A stretch of DNA of 36,739 bases, from the IMG/VR virus record IMGVR_UViG_3300032046_002654, positions 1-36,739 of that record. One strand, given 5' to 3'. The number at the start of each line of letters is the position of its first letter. Position 1 is the stretch's first letter. Position numbers and translations under genes: made by a program. The DNA comes from a virus. Below are positions 6,796-15,747 of the stretch, in pieces. The notes beneath the pieces are model-generated. The model ran no database searches. It was not told the origin of the DNA and saw nothing but the letters and a program-made list of their open reading frames with translations.

Positions 6796-9700
6796 TGCCA
6801 AGTTTTATGTCATCCGAATCTGATACGTTAATATACAACCTTTATATTGATGTAAAGGCGGCTGTTGCACAACTAAATGTTCTATTAAATACCGAAGATA
6901 GTATAGTAGGAAAAACCAAGTTGCTTCAAATAATAATTCAACAAATGGCCGATAAATTAGGGATTTCTTTTCGAGAGGCTGCGTCTAAGGTAGGTGTTCT
7001 TACAGGAAGTCTTACTGGACTTAACCAAGAAGCAACAAAGTTGGCGGTATCATCATTTGCTAAAATACCCAAAGTTGCTGATGAAGCAACCACTGCAATA
7101 AGTAAATTGGGTAGAATGTTCTCAAATGTTTTCTTCTCTATGGTTGCATTCCAAGTTATCCGATTCTTCCTAAGTATTACTCAAAAACTAGGTGAAGTAA
7201 CCAAAGCAGCAAAAGATTTCTATAAATCACTTGTAGACGTTAATATGGGTCTTAGAGCAATGCAACGAGGTGGGATAGATGTTAGTATGAATGAGGCTCT
7301 AAAGGCGATAAGCGATATAACAAAACTGTTTCCAGTAATTTCAAAGCCAGAAATGACAGAAGCACTTGATAACATTATTTCAAAAACGGCACAAATGGGG
7401 GTGTCTTGGGAAAATGTAACAACCATAATGAAGATTGCCGCCGCCACATACGTCAAAACTGGAAAAAGCATGGAAAGTGTGTCCGATGCACTTATTAATG
7501 CGATGGTTAGTAGTTCTGGTAATATGACTAAAACAGTATTAGAGCAAACAGAACTTCAAATCACTGCACACATGCTTGAAGCAAAAGCAAGAGAGTTGGG
7601 CATTAAGAACATTGAGAAAGGTGTAGCTGCGTTAACAGAAGAGGAACGCGCAACAGTTGCTTTAGCTGTTGCTTGGGAACAACTAAGTGAAAAATTACCA
7701 GACATTATGGCGTCAATGGATACTGTTCCTGCTAAAATAGATGCTGTATCTGCGGCTTGGACAAATGTAAAAACAGAAGTTGGACTTGTTTTTTTGGAAA
7801 TAGAAGGAAAATTAGCTCCTTATGTACTCGATTTTCTTAATAGAGTACGTGAAATACTCCCCCTGATTTTGAAAGATATAGCTTTTTGGATAACTTTAAA
7901 TTTTGCTCTTTATTCATCAATACTTGGAATTGCACATGGAATGAGTCATGTTATTGTAGCGTTAACAAGTGGAAAAAACGTAATACACGAATTTCTAGTC
8001 GGGTGGATGGAGAGTTTTAGTTTAATACCAAACTTATTGAATGATGCAATAGAAAATGCAACAAATATTGGAGATGAAATCGGGAAGAGTTTTGGAAAAA
8101 ACATTGGAGATGGTATTGCTGGTGGAATAGAAGAATCATCCCCAGATGCAATTGCTGCTCTTGCTGACATGCAAGAAACAATCGCAGATATGGATCGTGA
8201 TCTTGCCATAGACCGTGAAAACGTTGAAATTGACCTCATGCGGAAACTGTTAGATATTGAAACAGATTATCTCCGTAAACTAAAAGAATTAGAAACCGAT
8301 AAAGCTGATGAACTCACAAAAGCGAATGAAGATGCCACTGAGGATCGTGTTGACGCAGAGCAAGAATATAGAGATAACGAAATAGAAGCAGAAGAAGATT
8401 ATCAAACAAAACTTGAGCGACTTCGCGAAGGATTCTTATTTGATTTGGAAGATGCTTTACACGCGCGGGATGCTCGTCAGGTTTTGCGTCTAATACGGCA
8501 ATATAATCTTAATAAGAAGCAAACTACTCAAGATTATGAAAATGAAAAACGAGAACGGGCAAGGCGATTTGCGCAAGAACTTGCTGATATTGAAGAGCAA
8601 TATAAGAAAAAACTTAGTCAAATTGAAGAGGAATACGCAAAGAAACAAGCGAAATTGGAGGAGCAGGCAGAACAAGATAGAGTAGACGCACAACTCTGGC
8701 TTGATAGGCAGATGGAAGATTTAGACAAAGCCTATGCTGATAGGTTAAAGAAATTGAAAGAAGAATGGGCAAATGAGTATGGTGTAACCACAGAGGGTGC
8801 AGACAAGATTTATAAAGAAATCGGAAACTACTTTGGTAAGGATGGATTGGTTACCCAACTTTTCAGTGAACCAACAATTTGGGAGACGTTCAAAACTAAG
8901 TGGGATACTTTTTGGGCAACTGTTAAAACCGGTTGGGATACATTTTGGACAACTGTAAAAACTGGTTGGGATACCTTTTGGACAACTACGCTTCCAACAG
9001 CTTGGGCTACTTTCAAAACTAAATGGGATACTTTTTGGGCAACTGTTAAAACCGGTTGGGATACGTTTTGGACAACTGTAAAAACTGGTTGGGATACCTT
9101 TTGGACAACTACACTTCCAACAATTTGGACTACTTTCAAAACTAAATGGGATACTTTTTGGGCAACTGTTAAAACCGGTTGGGATACGTTTTGGACAACT
9201 GTAAAAACTGATTGGGATACTTTTTGGACAACTACACTTCCAACAATTTGGACTACTTTCAAAACCAACTGGGATACGTTTTGGACAACTCTTGGGACTG
9301 CTTGGACTACCTTCTGGTATACTACTTGGGAAACTATCAAGGGTTACTTCTCGGGTGCTTGGCAAACCATTACTAATTATTGGTCTCTTCTTGGCGGCAA
9401 TTTCAAGGCTTATGTTCTTGACCCATTAGCACTAAAGTTCTATAATGCCTGGGAAACTATCAAAAGTTATTTCTCGGGTGCAAAAGTGAATGTTTCTAGC
9501 TCGTGGTCTCTCCTTCCACAATGGTTCTACGATAATGTTTCTCACCCACTAGAGAAAAAGTTTGAGGATGCTTGGACAACAATCAAAGGTTATTTCTCTA
9601 GTGCATGGACAACCATTACTACAGCGTGGGGCGGCAAAGAACAAGGAGACTTTTGGACAACTTATGTAACTAATCCAATGGCTGCCTCTTTTAAGGGGGC

Positions 9701-10220
9701 TATTAATAGCATCATTGGATTTTTCAACAAATTAATTACAGCCGTTGCAACAGCAATTAACTTTATGATTGATGGACTTAACGAACTCCGTGGTGCGCTG
9801 GATTTGCCTCTTATCCCCCATGTTGGCGGGAAGGAGGGAATACCTCAGATACCTCTATTATTAGCAGAAGGTGCAGTAATTCAACCCAATACTCCATTTA
9901 CTGCAATTCTTGGAGAGCAAAAGTCAGGTCGCAACATTGAAGCACCCGAAGCCCTTATTCGTCAAATTATCCAGGATGAAATAGGTGGAGTAAAAACAGA
10001 TACAGAAAACGTGATGGAAAAATTAAAGGGGGCAATGTTTCTTCCGTTCCCATTATCTAATGGAAATACATCCGCTAATATTGCCCCTATATTTGGTGGT
10101 ACAACTGGGGGGAGAATAAAATTAGAGGTTTTATTATCTCCTGATTTAGAGGCCAGAATAGTACAACAGGCAGCAAATAATATTGCTACTACTATTACTA
10201 GAATACAGAGGGAAAAATAA
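6795..10220 (+). CDS. Tail tape measure protein
   Basis: At 1141 residues this is the largest gene of the window and follows the chaperones. By the known rule of roughly 0.15 nm per residue it predicts a tail of about 170 nm (inference). Residues 90-330 are helical and conserved-looking; 355-395 hold hydrophobic segments (FWITLNFALYSSILGIAHG). Residues about 455-680 form a long charged coiled coil (repeated DxEDxY, EEQYKKKL units). Residues 697-835 are tryptophan repeats with W/F at 11-residue spacing (WDTFWATVKTG), encoded by 123-bp tandem DNA units. A second hydrophobic region follows near 970-1000 (INSIIGFFNKLITAVATAINFMIDGL). No lytic or peptidase domain is seen. Confidence 0.95.
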   Translation: MPSFMSSESDTLIYNLYIDVKAAVAQLNVLLNTEDSIVGKTKLLQIIIQQMADKLGISFREAASKVGVLTGSLTGLNQEATKLAVSSFAKIPKVADEATTAISKLGRMFSNVFFSMVAFQVIRFFLSITQKLGEVTKAAKDFYKSLVDVNMGLRAMQRGGIDVSMNEALKAISDITKLFPVISKPEMTEALDNIISKTAQMGVSWENVTTIMKIAAATYVKTGKSMESVSDALINAMVSSSGNMTKTVLEQTELQITAHMLEAKARELGIKNIEKGVAALTEEERATVALAVAWEQLSEKLPDIMASMDTVPAKIDAVSAAWTNVKTEVGLVFLEIEGKLAPYVLDFLNRVREILPLILKDIAFWITLNFALYSSILGIAHGMSHVIVALTSGKNVIHEFLVGWMESFSLIPNLLNDAIENATNIGDEIGKSFGKNIGDGIAGGIEESSPDAIAALADMQETIADMDRDLAIDRENVEIDLMRKLLDIETDYLRKLKELETDKADELTKANEDATEDRVDAEQEYRDNEIEAEEDYQTKLERLREGFLFDLEDALHARDARQVLRLIRQYNLNKKQTTQDYENEKRERARRFAQELADIEEQYKKKLSQIEEEYAKKQAKLEEQAEQDRVDAQLWLDRQMEDLDKAYADRLKKLKEEWANEYGVTTEGADKIYKEIGNYFGKDGLVTQLFSEPTIWETFKTKWDTFWATVKTGWDTFWTTVKTGWDTFWTTTLPTAWATFKTKWDTFWATVKTGWDTFWTTVKTGWDTFWTTTLPTIWTTFKTKWDTFWATVKTGWDTFWTTVKTDWDTFWTTTLPTIWTTFKTNWDTFWTTLGTAWTTFWYTTWETIKGYFSGAWQTITNYWSLLGGNFKAYVLDPLALKFYNAWETIKSYFSGAKVNVSSSWSLLPQWFYDNVSHPLEKKFEDAWTTIKGYFSSAWTTITTAWGGKEQGDFWTTYVTNPMAASFKGAINSIIGFFNKLITAVATAINFMIDGLNELRGALDLPLIPHVGGKEGIPQIPLLLAEGAVIQPNTPFTAILGEQKSGRNIEAPEALIRQIIQDEIGGVKTDTENVMEKLKGAMFLPFPLSNGNTSANIAPIFGGTTGGRIKLEVLLSPDLEARIVQQAANNIATTITRIQREK
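8884..9300 (+). repeat. 123-bp tandem repeats in the tape-measure gene
   Basis: The phrase CAAAACTAARTGGGATAC recurs at 8890, 9013 and 9136, and in altered form at 9259, always 123 bases apart. Each unit encodes 41 residues made of 7+11+11+12 steps ending in Trp. Copies are nearly identical in DNA, including silent positions, so the expansion is recent. This is a known way for tail length to change. Confidence 0.9.
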
Positions 10221-10585
10221 TGTGTCCTTATAAAATAGCTAATACTGTTATTCAAACTCAACCCACTGCTGGTAAGTGGATACCACGAGAACCACTTGGT
10301 ATTGATGGAAATGGTCATGCAATTTATTCGTCTATACGAGAATTTGAAATGGTATGGGATATGGTAAATTTGAATACTGCCCATCAATTACAGGATTTTT
10401 ACGATACATTGTCAATTACCGGAAGCGTTGTAGTAAGTTTGCCCTTATTTAATGATTTGGGGCCGTCTACAGGCACAACCTATTATGATTATACTGGTTG
10501 CGTTTTACGTGAACCTGAATTTGGTCAATATTTTGATTATTATCGTCAAGACGTAAGATTATTGATAGTGAGGATTAGAACATGA
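10220..10585 (+). CDS. Putative distal tail / minor tail protein
   Basis: A 121-residue beta-rich protein that begins with TAATG overlap on the tape-measure stop and overlaps the next gene by ATGA. The order tape measure, then a small protein, then a large tail-tip protein fits a distal-tail or minor-tail role linking tube and tip. The sequence includes FEMVWDMVNLNTAHQLQDFYDTL, matching the conserved middle of short minor-tail proteins that mention a W..L....QDFYD helix, and YDYTGCVLREPEFGQYFDYYRQDVRLLIVRIRT, a final strand pair. No enzymatic motif is visible. Confidence 0.6.
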   Translation: MCPYKIANTVIQTQPTAGKWIPREPLGIDGNGHAIYSSIREFEMVWDMVNLNTAHQLQDFYDTLSITGSVVVSLPLFNDLGPSTGTTYYDYTGCVLREPEFGQYFDYYRQDVRLLIVRIRT

Positions 10586-13116
10586 TATTAACTGCACCTG
10601 ATTTAGCATTACTTAGAGAACGTCCACATCGAACAGAATTAAGTCTGTCTATCTTCCAACCTAATGTGTCAATGGCTTGTCAAGTTAGGGATGATGGGCC
10701 TAATGGGGTTCCCGCACGCGGGTCATATCTTATAGATTTCAAAACTGTTACTGTTGGGGATGGTTTGGATAATCATGTTGGAATGACATTGTTGGTTGGG
10801 ACTGCATCTGGCTTATCAGATGTGGGTAAAATCCGTGTTAGGTCAACTGACAGTGACACAATTAAAGTAGCAGAAAATTATAATATTGACTGGAAAGTAA
10901 ACCAATATCTTACTATACTAAAATATCGGGAGGTGTGGCCAGTTTTTCCTCTTATCATTGAGGATGACCCTCCTACAGGCACAAGTGTCACCTTTTACAA
11001 AGATTATGATATAGAATACACTAATCAAAATGAATTTTTGGGGACACTTATATGTATGGGCCCTCATCGAGCGGCGTATAGAGAAGGTGCAGATGTCCAG
11101 TTATGGTACACATCTTCTGGCACTTATAGTATGGATGGGTATAGTTTAGCAAGTGGAACTTATGATTGGTCTTTTGAGGGTGGAAACCCGCTAACTTCTA
11201 CAAACGCAGTACCCGGTCTTGTAACTTATAACACCCCCGGGCACTATGAGACCTCCTTAACTATTACAGATATAAGTGGAACTGTTGATACTTCCTATCG
11301 TTATGTGTCTATCTATGATAGGGCGGAAAATAGTGTAAATGCTCCAATACTAAAATGGGAAATGAGTGGACTTCATGGTTCACGTGCCGAGGGTGGATAT
11401 ACCGCCGATATTATCATTCGTGAACCTATTGGTGATTTATATGATGGTGCAGTAGTGGTTATCTTTGCCGATGATTGGTATGGGAACACAAAAAAGAGTT
11501 TGGGCGGTAATGCTGAAAAGTGTTCACAAATTGTCTTTGTTGGGTATATTCTAAAAGGTTCTATCCGATATAATTACAAAGATAGTTTAGTTGAGTTTAG
11601 TATAGGATGTATTACTGATGTAATGAGGCAGACCGTATGTTATGCTATATCAGTGGAGGATATAAATATACCTCTTTATTGGTATCAGTTAAAAAATATG
11701 AATGCTCTCCGCGCAATCTATCACTATTTGAAATGGCATAGCACTGTGTTGTCTTTGGCTGATTTCCGTTTTGTTGGAGATTCCCTTTTTTATCCAGTCC
11801 AGTTTTTTGACTCTGACCGAGAATCATTATTTGATGCTGTAGATAATTTTATGCGTAACGCGTTGATTGGTGAATTCGTGTCAGATAGACAGGGAACGTT
11901 ATGGGCGGAGGTTTCGGTGTCGGCTACTCCAAACGCTACTGGAACATTTGCCCCAATAATGGAAATTACTCACCAAGATTGGATGAATGAACCGACAATT
12001 GATGAAAGTATTAATGATACTCTTTCATATTTGGAATTTGGTGGTATTGGATATAGCAACGAGGGAGATATTACTTATGCAATAACAGTTGCCGCTCCTG
12101 GCCTAGTATCTGGTTATAAAGGTGTAACAGAAATACGATCAGGGTTGATTTTTGACCCCACAACTGGGTCTTATCAGCCTGAAATTTTGGCAGGTAATAT
12201 TTTTGCTGATAGAAACGCGAGATACCGCTCAATTGGCATGGAACTTGTTGGAGACTATAGAAACTTAGATATTGCTCCACAAGAGGCAAATACCATTGAT
12301 ATAAAAGCTGGTGATACAAATCGTGGGATTGCAATAAATGGACTGTATTTTCCTACTGATATAGATTGGTCGTGGGATCCAAAAACCGGACTTCTTTTGC
12401 CAATAATAATGCTTTCAAAAATAACATCTGGGATTGTTGGATACGAGATATACAGTGCAGAAATTAGTATAGTTCCAAGATTTGATTCCATTACAAGTAA
12501 CAATTCTGCCTCAGCCACAACAATATCTACTACACATACTGCAACAGGCCAGAATAGATTTGTAATAGTTGTATTAGCTTTTGAAGATGATGTTACTGGA
12601 TTGACTGTTGATTATGGTGGGGTCGCAATTGATAGTATTTCTCATTGGCATACACCAGCTGGAAGGGCGCTTTATTATTGCCTTCAACAAGTCCCTCCAC
12701 CCATACCAGTACCGACTGGGTTACAAACAGTTACCGCATCATGGACTGGTGCTACTGCTGTTAGAATGATTGTTGAGACGTTTTTTGGAGTTGACAACTA
12801 CGATTACGCATGGCAATTGGATGTAGTAGTTACAAGCGCAAATGGTCTTAGTGTATCAAGCACAAACACCAACCTCCCACAGTCTCTTGCTGATATGATG
12901 TTGCGTGCTGACTTCGTTTTGAGTGCTGCAACTGGTCATATTTTGACTCCTGGTATTGGTCAAACATTACGAAAAACAGAAACGCCATCTCTTCCTATGC
13001 GTCTTTCAACATCTACCAAGATTAGTGAACCAATAACAACTATGTCTTGGTCGTCAGATATTCCTACAGACTGGGTTCATATAATGACTACATTTAACCC
13101 CCTACTTTTGACATAA
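10582..13116 (+). CDS. Large tail-tip / baseplate protein with PKD-like and C-terminal lectin-like domains
   Basis: An 844-residue protein. Residues about 165-250 form a PKD/Ig-like domain (ASGTYDWSFEGG, then GLVTYNTPGHYETSLTITD, then YVSIYD), a fold used for binding surfaces or as a spacer. Residues 250-600 look like a hub or tail-associated scaffold (ALRAIYHYLKWHSTVLSLADF; LFDAVDNFMRNALIGEFVSDRQGTLWAEV). The C-terminal 190 residues match a secreted/surface beta-sandwich pattern: T-H-T-A-T-G-x-N-R-F-V-I-V-V, then VDYGGVAIDS, then TVTASWTGATAVRMIVETFFGVD, often found in bacterial extracellular proteins. The gene follows the minor tail protein and precedes the fibre, so a role in host contact is likely. 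No depolymerase active site is visible. Confidence 0.7.
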   Translation: MILTAPDLALLRERPHRTELSLSIFQPNVSMACQVRDDGPNGVPARGSYLIDFKTVTVGDGLDNHVGMTLLVGTASGLSDVGKIRVRSTDSDTIKVAENYNIDWKVNQYLTILKYREVWPVFPLIIEDDPPTGTSVTFYKDYDIEYTNQNEFLGTLICMGPHRAAYREGADVQLWYTSSGTYSMDGYSLASGTYDWSFEGGNPLTSTNAVPGLVTYNTPGHYETSLTITDISGTVDTSYRYVSIYDRAENSVNAPILKWEMSGLHGSRAEGGYTADIIIREPIGDLYDGAVVVIFADDWYGNTKKSLGGNAEKCSQIVFVGYILKGSIRYNYKDSLVEFSIGCITDVMRQTVCYAISVEDINIPLYWYQLKNMNALRAIYHYLKWHSTVLSLADFRFVGDSLFYPVQFFDSDRESLFDAVDNFMRNALIGEFVSDRQGTLWAEVSVSATPNATGTFAPIMEITHQDWMNEPTIDESINDTLSYLEFGGIGYSNEGDITYAITVAAPGLVSGYKGVTEIRSGLIFDPTTGSYQPEILAGNIFADRNARYRSIGMELVGDYRNLDIAPQEANTIDIKAGDTNRGIAINGLYFPTDIDWSWDPKTGLLLPIIMLSKITSGIVGYEIYSAEISIVPRFDSITSNNSASATTISTTHTATGQNRFVIVVLAFEDDVTGLTVDYGGVAIDSISHWHTPAGRALYYCLQQVPPPIPVPTGLQTVTASWTGATAVRMIVETFFGVDNYDYAWQLDVVVTSANGLSVSSTNTNLPQSLADMMLRADFVLSAATGHILTPGIGQTLRKTETPSLPMRLSTSTKISEPITTMSWSSDIPTDWVHIMTTFNPLLLT

Positions 13117-13146
13117 CAAATCTTCTAAAGGGATGGAATCTATCAA

Positions 13147-14835
13147 ATGATAAGCAGTAAACTTCACAAAATATTCAGCGAATTTGGTGTTTCCAAAGAA
13201 AATGTTATACCTACTTACATCGGTATAATAGGTCTTGGAAATCTTGGAAATTTACTTGTGAACGTACCAGACCGACCGGATTACGTTTATGTCAGAATTG
13301 GAAACAACACAAGTGAAGCCGTTCATGCCTACAACGATAGATTTACTCTTATATATGGACAACCTGTTTTCGTACAACGTGATGTAAATAATTGGAAAAT
13401 AATTGGGATAGTAACGAAGGCTAGCAGTGTTTCCGGAGGAGCGGGGGCTATTGGTGGTAATAATGTTTATCTGATGGCGGACACAAACAACTTCATGTAC
13501 TGGGGCGGTACAAGTTTGAGACTTTATGCAGATAGAAAGTTAGTGATTGATATAACGAATGCCCCATCTATAACTGTTGGTGCAGTAGCAACGGAAAATA
13601 TTATCATTACATCATCTGCCATACAAATCAGGGACGCCACAACGGTTTATACTGAACTTGCCGCTGGTGTGTTGACACTTGGCGAGGTTGGGGGAAATAA
13701 AGACAATATTGTCATTTCGGCAGGTGCTTTTGCTATTCGTAATAATGTTACTGAACGCGTTGGCATGACAGCCGCAGGCATCTTGACCATCAAAGACTCT
13801 ACTGGGGCAGCAGTCATCACGTTGGACGCTGCGGCGGGTGCTGAGATTACAAAGAAACTAACTATGCCTGGCGCATCATCCGCGATTGCTATCGGTGTTG
13901 TTCCACCAACTTCTGCTGCGTTAGGGACGGGTATTTGGATTGACCGGACGGGCATATATGGACTTGCCGCGAATGTTGTACAAGCCAAATTCGACGCGGT
14001 TACCGGCGCAATCACGGCGGGGGCGGGAAGTGTGATATTAGATATTAACGGATGTACTATAGTGCCTGATGATATTTGGTACGATACGAGGGCGTATAGA
14101 ATCGCTACCCCTAATGGAGCAACTATTTATGGGGCATTTGGAGGGTATATATCAGGGAATCACGCATATCTCACCATTAAAGGATATTCTGTTCCTAATC
14201 AGAGTTGCTCATTAATGATGAGATCATACGCTCCAGCCGGAAGAGTCGCAAATACAAAGATCGCCGCAAATTCTGCTGATTTGGGGCCAGAAATCGGAAT
14301 TGATATAGCAGCAGCGGATTCGGATAGTACCAGTTATATTCATTTATTCAATGGTACAGTTAATATAGACCGCGGTCTCAACGTCGGCGCAGTCTCCGGC
14401 GCAGGGGTGGGGGGCGGTAAATTTAGTGGAGAACTGGATTCAATTACTGCTGGTACAAATCTCAAGTCCACGTTAAAGACTTATTTTGATGGTCTTTATT
14501 CCGTTCTTGCTCATGACCACAGTAGAGTCAATGGCATTCCTCTTGGTAGTTTTGCTTGGGGCGGGAGTACATATGATACTGGAATTTCTATTAATGCAGG
14601 ATATTATGGTCAAAATATGTTGCTTCTGGCAAGTTGCCACTGGGCAAGTGGAGTAAATAGCGCATCTGCTGTTTATTCAATTTGGTTTGCATACGATGGA
14701 AATAATACACCGGTTGCGACGTATTTAGGAGGATCTTTAAATTTCATCACTGTTGGCAAAAGTGCTGGAAATACTCTTACACTTACAGACTCCGGTTCAT
14801 ATTTAACTCATTGTAGCTATTTCTTAAGTAAATAA
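13147..14835 (+). CDS. Tail fibre / receptor-binding protein, putative
   Basis: A 562-residue protein, last of the tail operon. The N-terminus (about residues 1-95) contains DRPDYVYVRIGNNTSEAVHAYNDR and could be the attachment domain. From residue 100 to 440 it is a low-complexity Ala/Gly/Thr/Ile beta-rich shaft with repeated short strands (AAGVLTLGEVGG, AAGILTIKDSTGAAVITLDAAAG, VTGAITAGAGSVILD), as in trimeric beta-helical fibres. A YSVLAHDHSR segment with closely spaced His resembles the HxH metal-binding motifs of fibre tips. It begins 30 bases after the previous stop behind GGGATGGA. No chaperone gene follows; instead a GC-rich intergenic island lies downstream. Confidence 0.7.
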   Translation: MISSKLHKIFSEFGVSKENVIPTYIGIIGLGNLGNLLVNVPDRPDYVYVRIGNNTSEAVHAYNDRFTLIYGQPVFVQRDVNNWKIIGIVTKASSVSGGAGAIGGNNVYLMADTNNFMYWGGTSLRLYADRKLVIDITNAPSITVGAVATENIIITSSAIQIRDATTVYTELAAGVLTLGEVGGNKDNIVISAGAFAIRNNVTERVGMTAAGILTIKDSTGAAVITLDAAAGAEITKKLTMPGASSAIAIGVVPPTSAALGTGIWIDRTGIYGLAANVVQAKFDAVTGAITAGAGSVILDINGCTIVPDDIWYDTRAYRIATPNGATIYGAFGGYISGNHAYLTIKGYSVPNQSCSLMMRSYAPAGRVANTKIAANSADLGPEIGIDIAAADSDSTSYIHLFNGTVNIDRGLNVGAVSGAGVGGGKFSGELDSITAGTNLKSTLKTYFDGLYSVLAHDHSRVNGIPLGSFAWGGSTYDTGISINAGYYGQNMLLLASCHWASGVNSASAVYSIWFAYDGNNTPVATYLGGSLNFITVGKSAGNTLTLTDSGSYLTHCSYFLSK

Positions 14836-15087
14836 TTCTTACCCACGTTGCCAGGGTACCCAACCTTTCGCCTCATACCGCAGGCCGGCACAAAAGAACT
14901 GTCAAAACCAGTACCCATTCCACCATCTTTATATTTTCGTAGTCCGGCATAAGAGCACGGCGACGAAATACCTTCGCGCCGTAGTACAGCGGGCCAACTA
15001 TCGTCCCGCCGGGGGGTTTCCCACCTCCGACCCCAGGGTAGCCGTCCTGACGCCTTCCGGCGCAGGACGGCTTGGAGCAAGTAGATG
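14836..15087 (-). ncRNA. Candidate structured non-coding RNA (family unknown; HEARO/IscB-like omega RNA considered)
   Basis: This 250-base gap is distinctly GC-rich compared with its surroundings and has no plausible gene. Read leftward it folds into several strong stems: GCCGTCCTG/CAGGACGGC (15041-15071) with an inner CGCC/GGCG and GGAA loop; GCGGG/CCCGC; ACGGCG-CGAA/TTCG-CGCCGT; and ATGCCG/CGGTAT. It also has a GGTGGGAAACCCCCC box and a terminal GGGTACCC. A leftward promoter (TTGATT-17-TAGAAT) lies exactly where a transcript would start. Composition and architecture recall HEARO/IscB guide RNAs or other large metagenomic RNAs, but I cannot confirm a family and no IscB gene is adjacent. The RNA would end at or run into the 3' end of the fibre gene in antisense. 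Confidence 0.5.
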
Positions 15088-15093
15088 ATATTT

Positions 15094-15122
15094 ATTCTAA
15101 AAGTAAACAGTGATATAATCAA
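15094..15122 (-). promoter_or_regulatory. Leftward promoter for the structured RNA
   Basis: On the minus strand, TTGATT (15117-15122) and TAGAAT (15094-15099) are separated by 17 bases. A transcript would begin near 15087 and enter the GC-rich island. It overlaps a rightward promoter. Confidence 0.5.
15111..15119 (+). promoter_or_regulatory. Rightward extended -10 promoter
   Basis: TGATATAAT is a perfect TGnTATAAT extended -10 element; no good -35 is seen. It probably drives the gene at 15179 and those after it. The leader contains the short hairpin CTCAC/GTGAG (15122-15138) before AAGGAAAGGA ahead of the ATG. Confidence 0.55.
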
Positions 15123-15178
15123 CTCACAACCGGCGTGAGCCGAAGGCGAAAGCATAGAGAAGGAAAGGAATAAATAGA

Positions 15179-15625
15179 ATGTTACTCAAACTTTTAACTC
15201 TCGTGGATGCTAAGAATGCGTTTGCTCTCCTGGGTAATGAAAAGCTACCTTACAAGTTATCTTGGATGATACAACGCGCCATTCGTAAAGTAACATCTGA
15301 ATTGCAGGAGTACGAAAAAATCAACTTGGAACTTTGCATCAAATATGGGGTAGAACAAGAGCCAAAAGGCAGTGGAATATGGAGACTGCTCCCTGAAAAC
15401 AATATTGTTTATCAGAATGAAATCAAACCCATTCTGGACGAAGAAGTTGAGATTGATATTAACCCAATCCCACTCTCTCTGTTTGATTTCGCTCCAAACC
15501 TTGAACATCCAGAGGTTAAATATATGGTTTTCCCAAAGGTTTTGCTTGACCTTGACTGGGCATTTTTCAATGATGAAGAAAATGTCAAGAAATCAACAAC
15601 CAACAAAAAAGAAAATAAAGAGTAA
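15179..15625 (+). CDS. Small phage protein, DUF1617-like
   Basis: A 148-residue helical acidic protein. The pattern LVDAKNAFALLGNEKLPYKLSWMIQRAIRKVTSELQEYEKINLELCIKYG, then NEIKPILDEEVEIDINPIPLSLF matches a widespread small phage family (DUF1617-like) of unknown role: an N-terminal helix naming the LPxKxS turn, a long amphipathic helix with ELxxYExxRxxLxxKYG, and a DxEVEID strand. It is the first gene after the tail module and has its own promoter at 15111-15119. The last 14 residues are Lys/Asn/Glu-rich and likely disordered. Confidence 0.6.
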   Translation: MLLKLLTLVDAKNAFALLGNEKLPYKLSWMIQRAIRKVTSELQEYEKINLELCIKYGVEQEPKGSGIWRLLPENNIVYQNEIKPILDEEVEIDINPIPLSLFDFAPNLEHPEVKYMVFPKVLLDLDWAFFNDEENVKKSTTNKKENKE

Positions 15626-15643
15626 GTCAATGCCAATATTATC

Positions 15644-15657
15644 ACAGTACATACTGT
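15644..15657. promoter_or_regulatory. Inverted repeat in the 122-bp gap before the phosphoesterase gene
   Basis: ACAGTA-CA-TACTGT is a perfect 6+6 inverted repeat whose halves equal the inner part of the dispersed palindrome (ACAGTAT/ATACTGT). It lies about 90 bases upstream of the next start codon. No clear promoter accompanies it. Confidence 0.4.
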
Positions 15658-15747
15658 AATAAAAACCGTGGTATACTTGAATCTGGTTAAGGAGAACCTC
15701 ATCACATTGCAAAACACTATAAAATATCTTGGAGGAACATCCATTAA

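Noticed and set aside
8745-9365. Long open frames on the minus strand opposite the tape-measure gene
   Set aside because: They arise from the 123-bp repeats, which have a period divisible by three, and code for repeated nonsense with no ribosome site.
14817-15155. A 112-codon open frame on the minus strand across the GC-rich island
   Set aside because: The composition is that of a structured RNA, the frame runs over stems and has no ribosome site, and it starts inside a promoter region.
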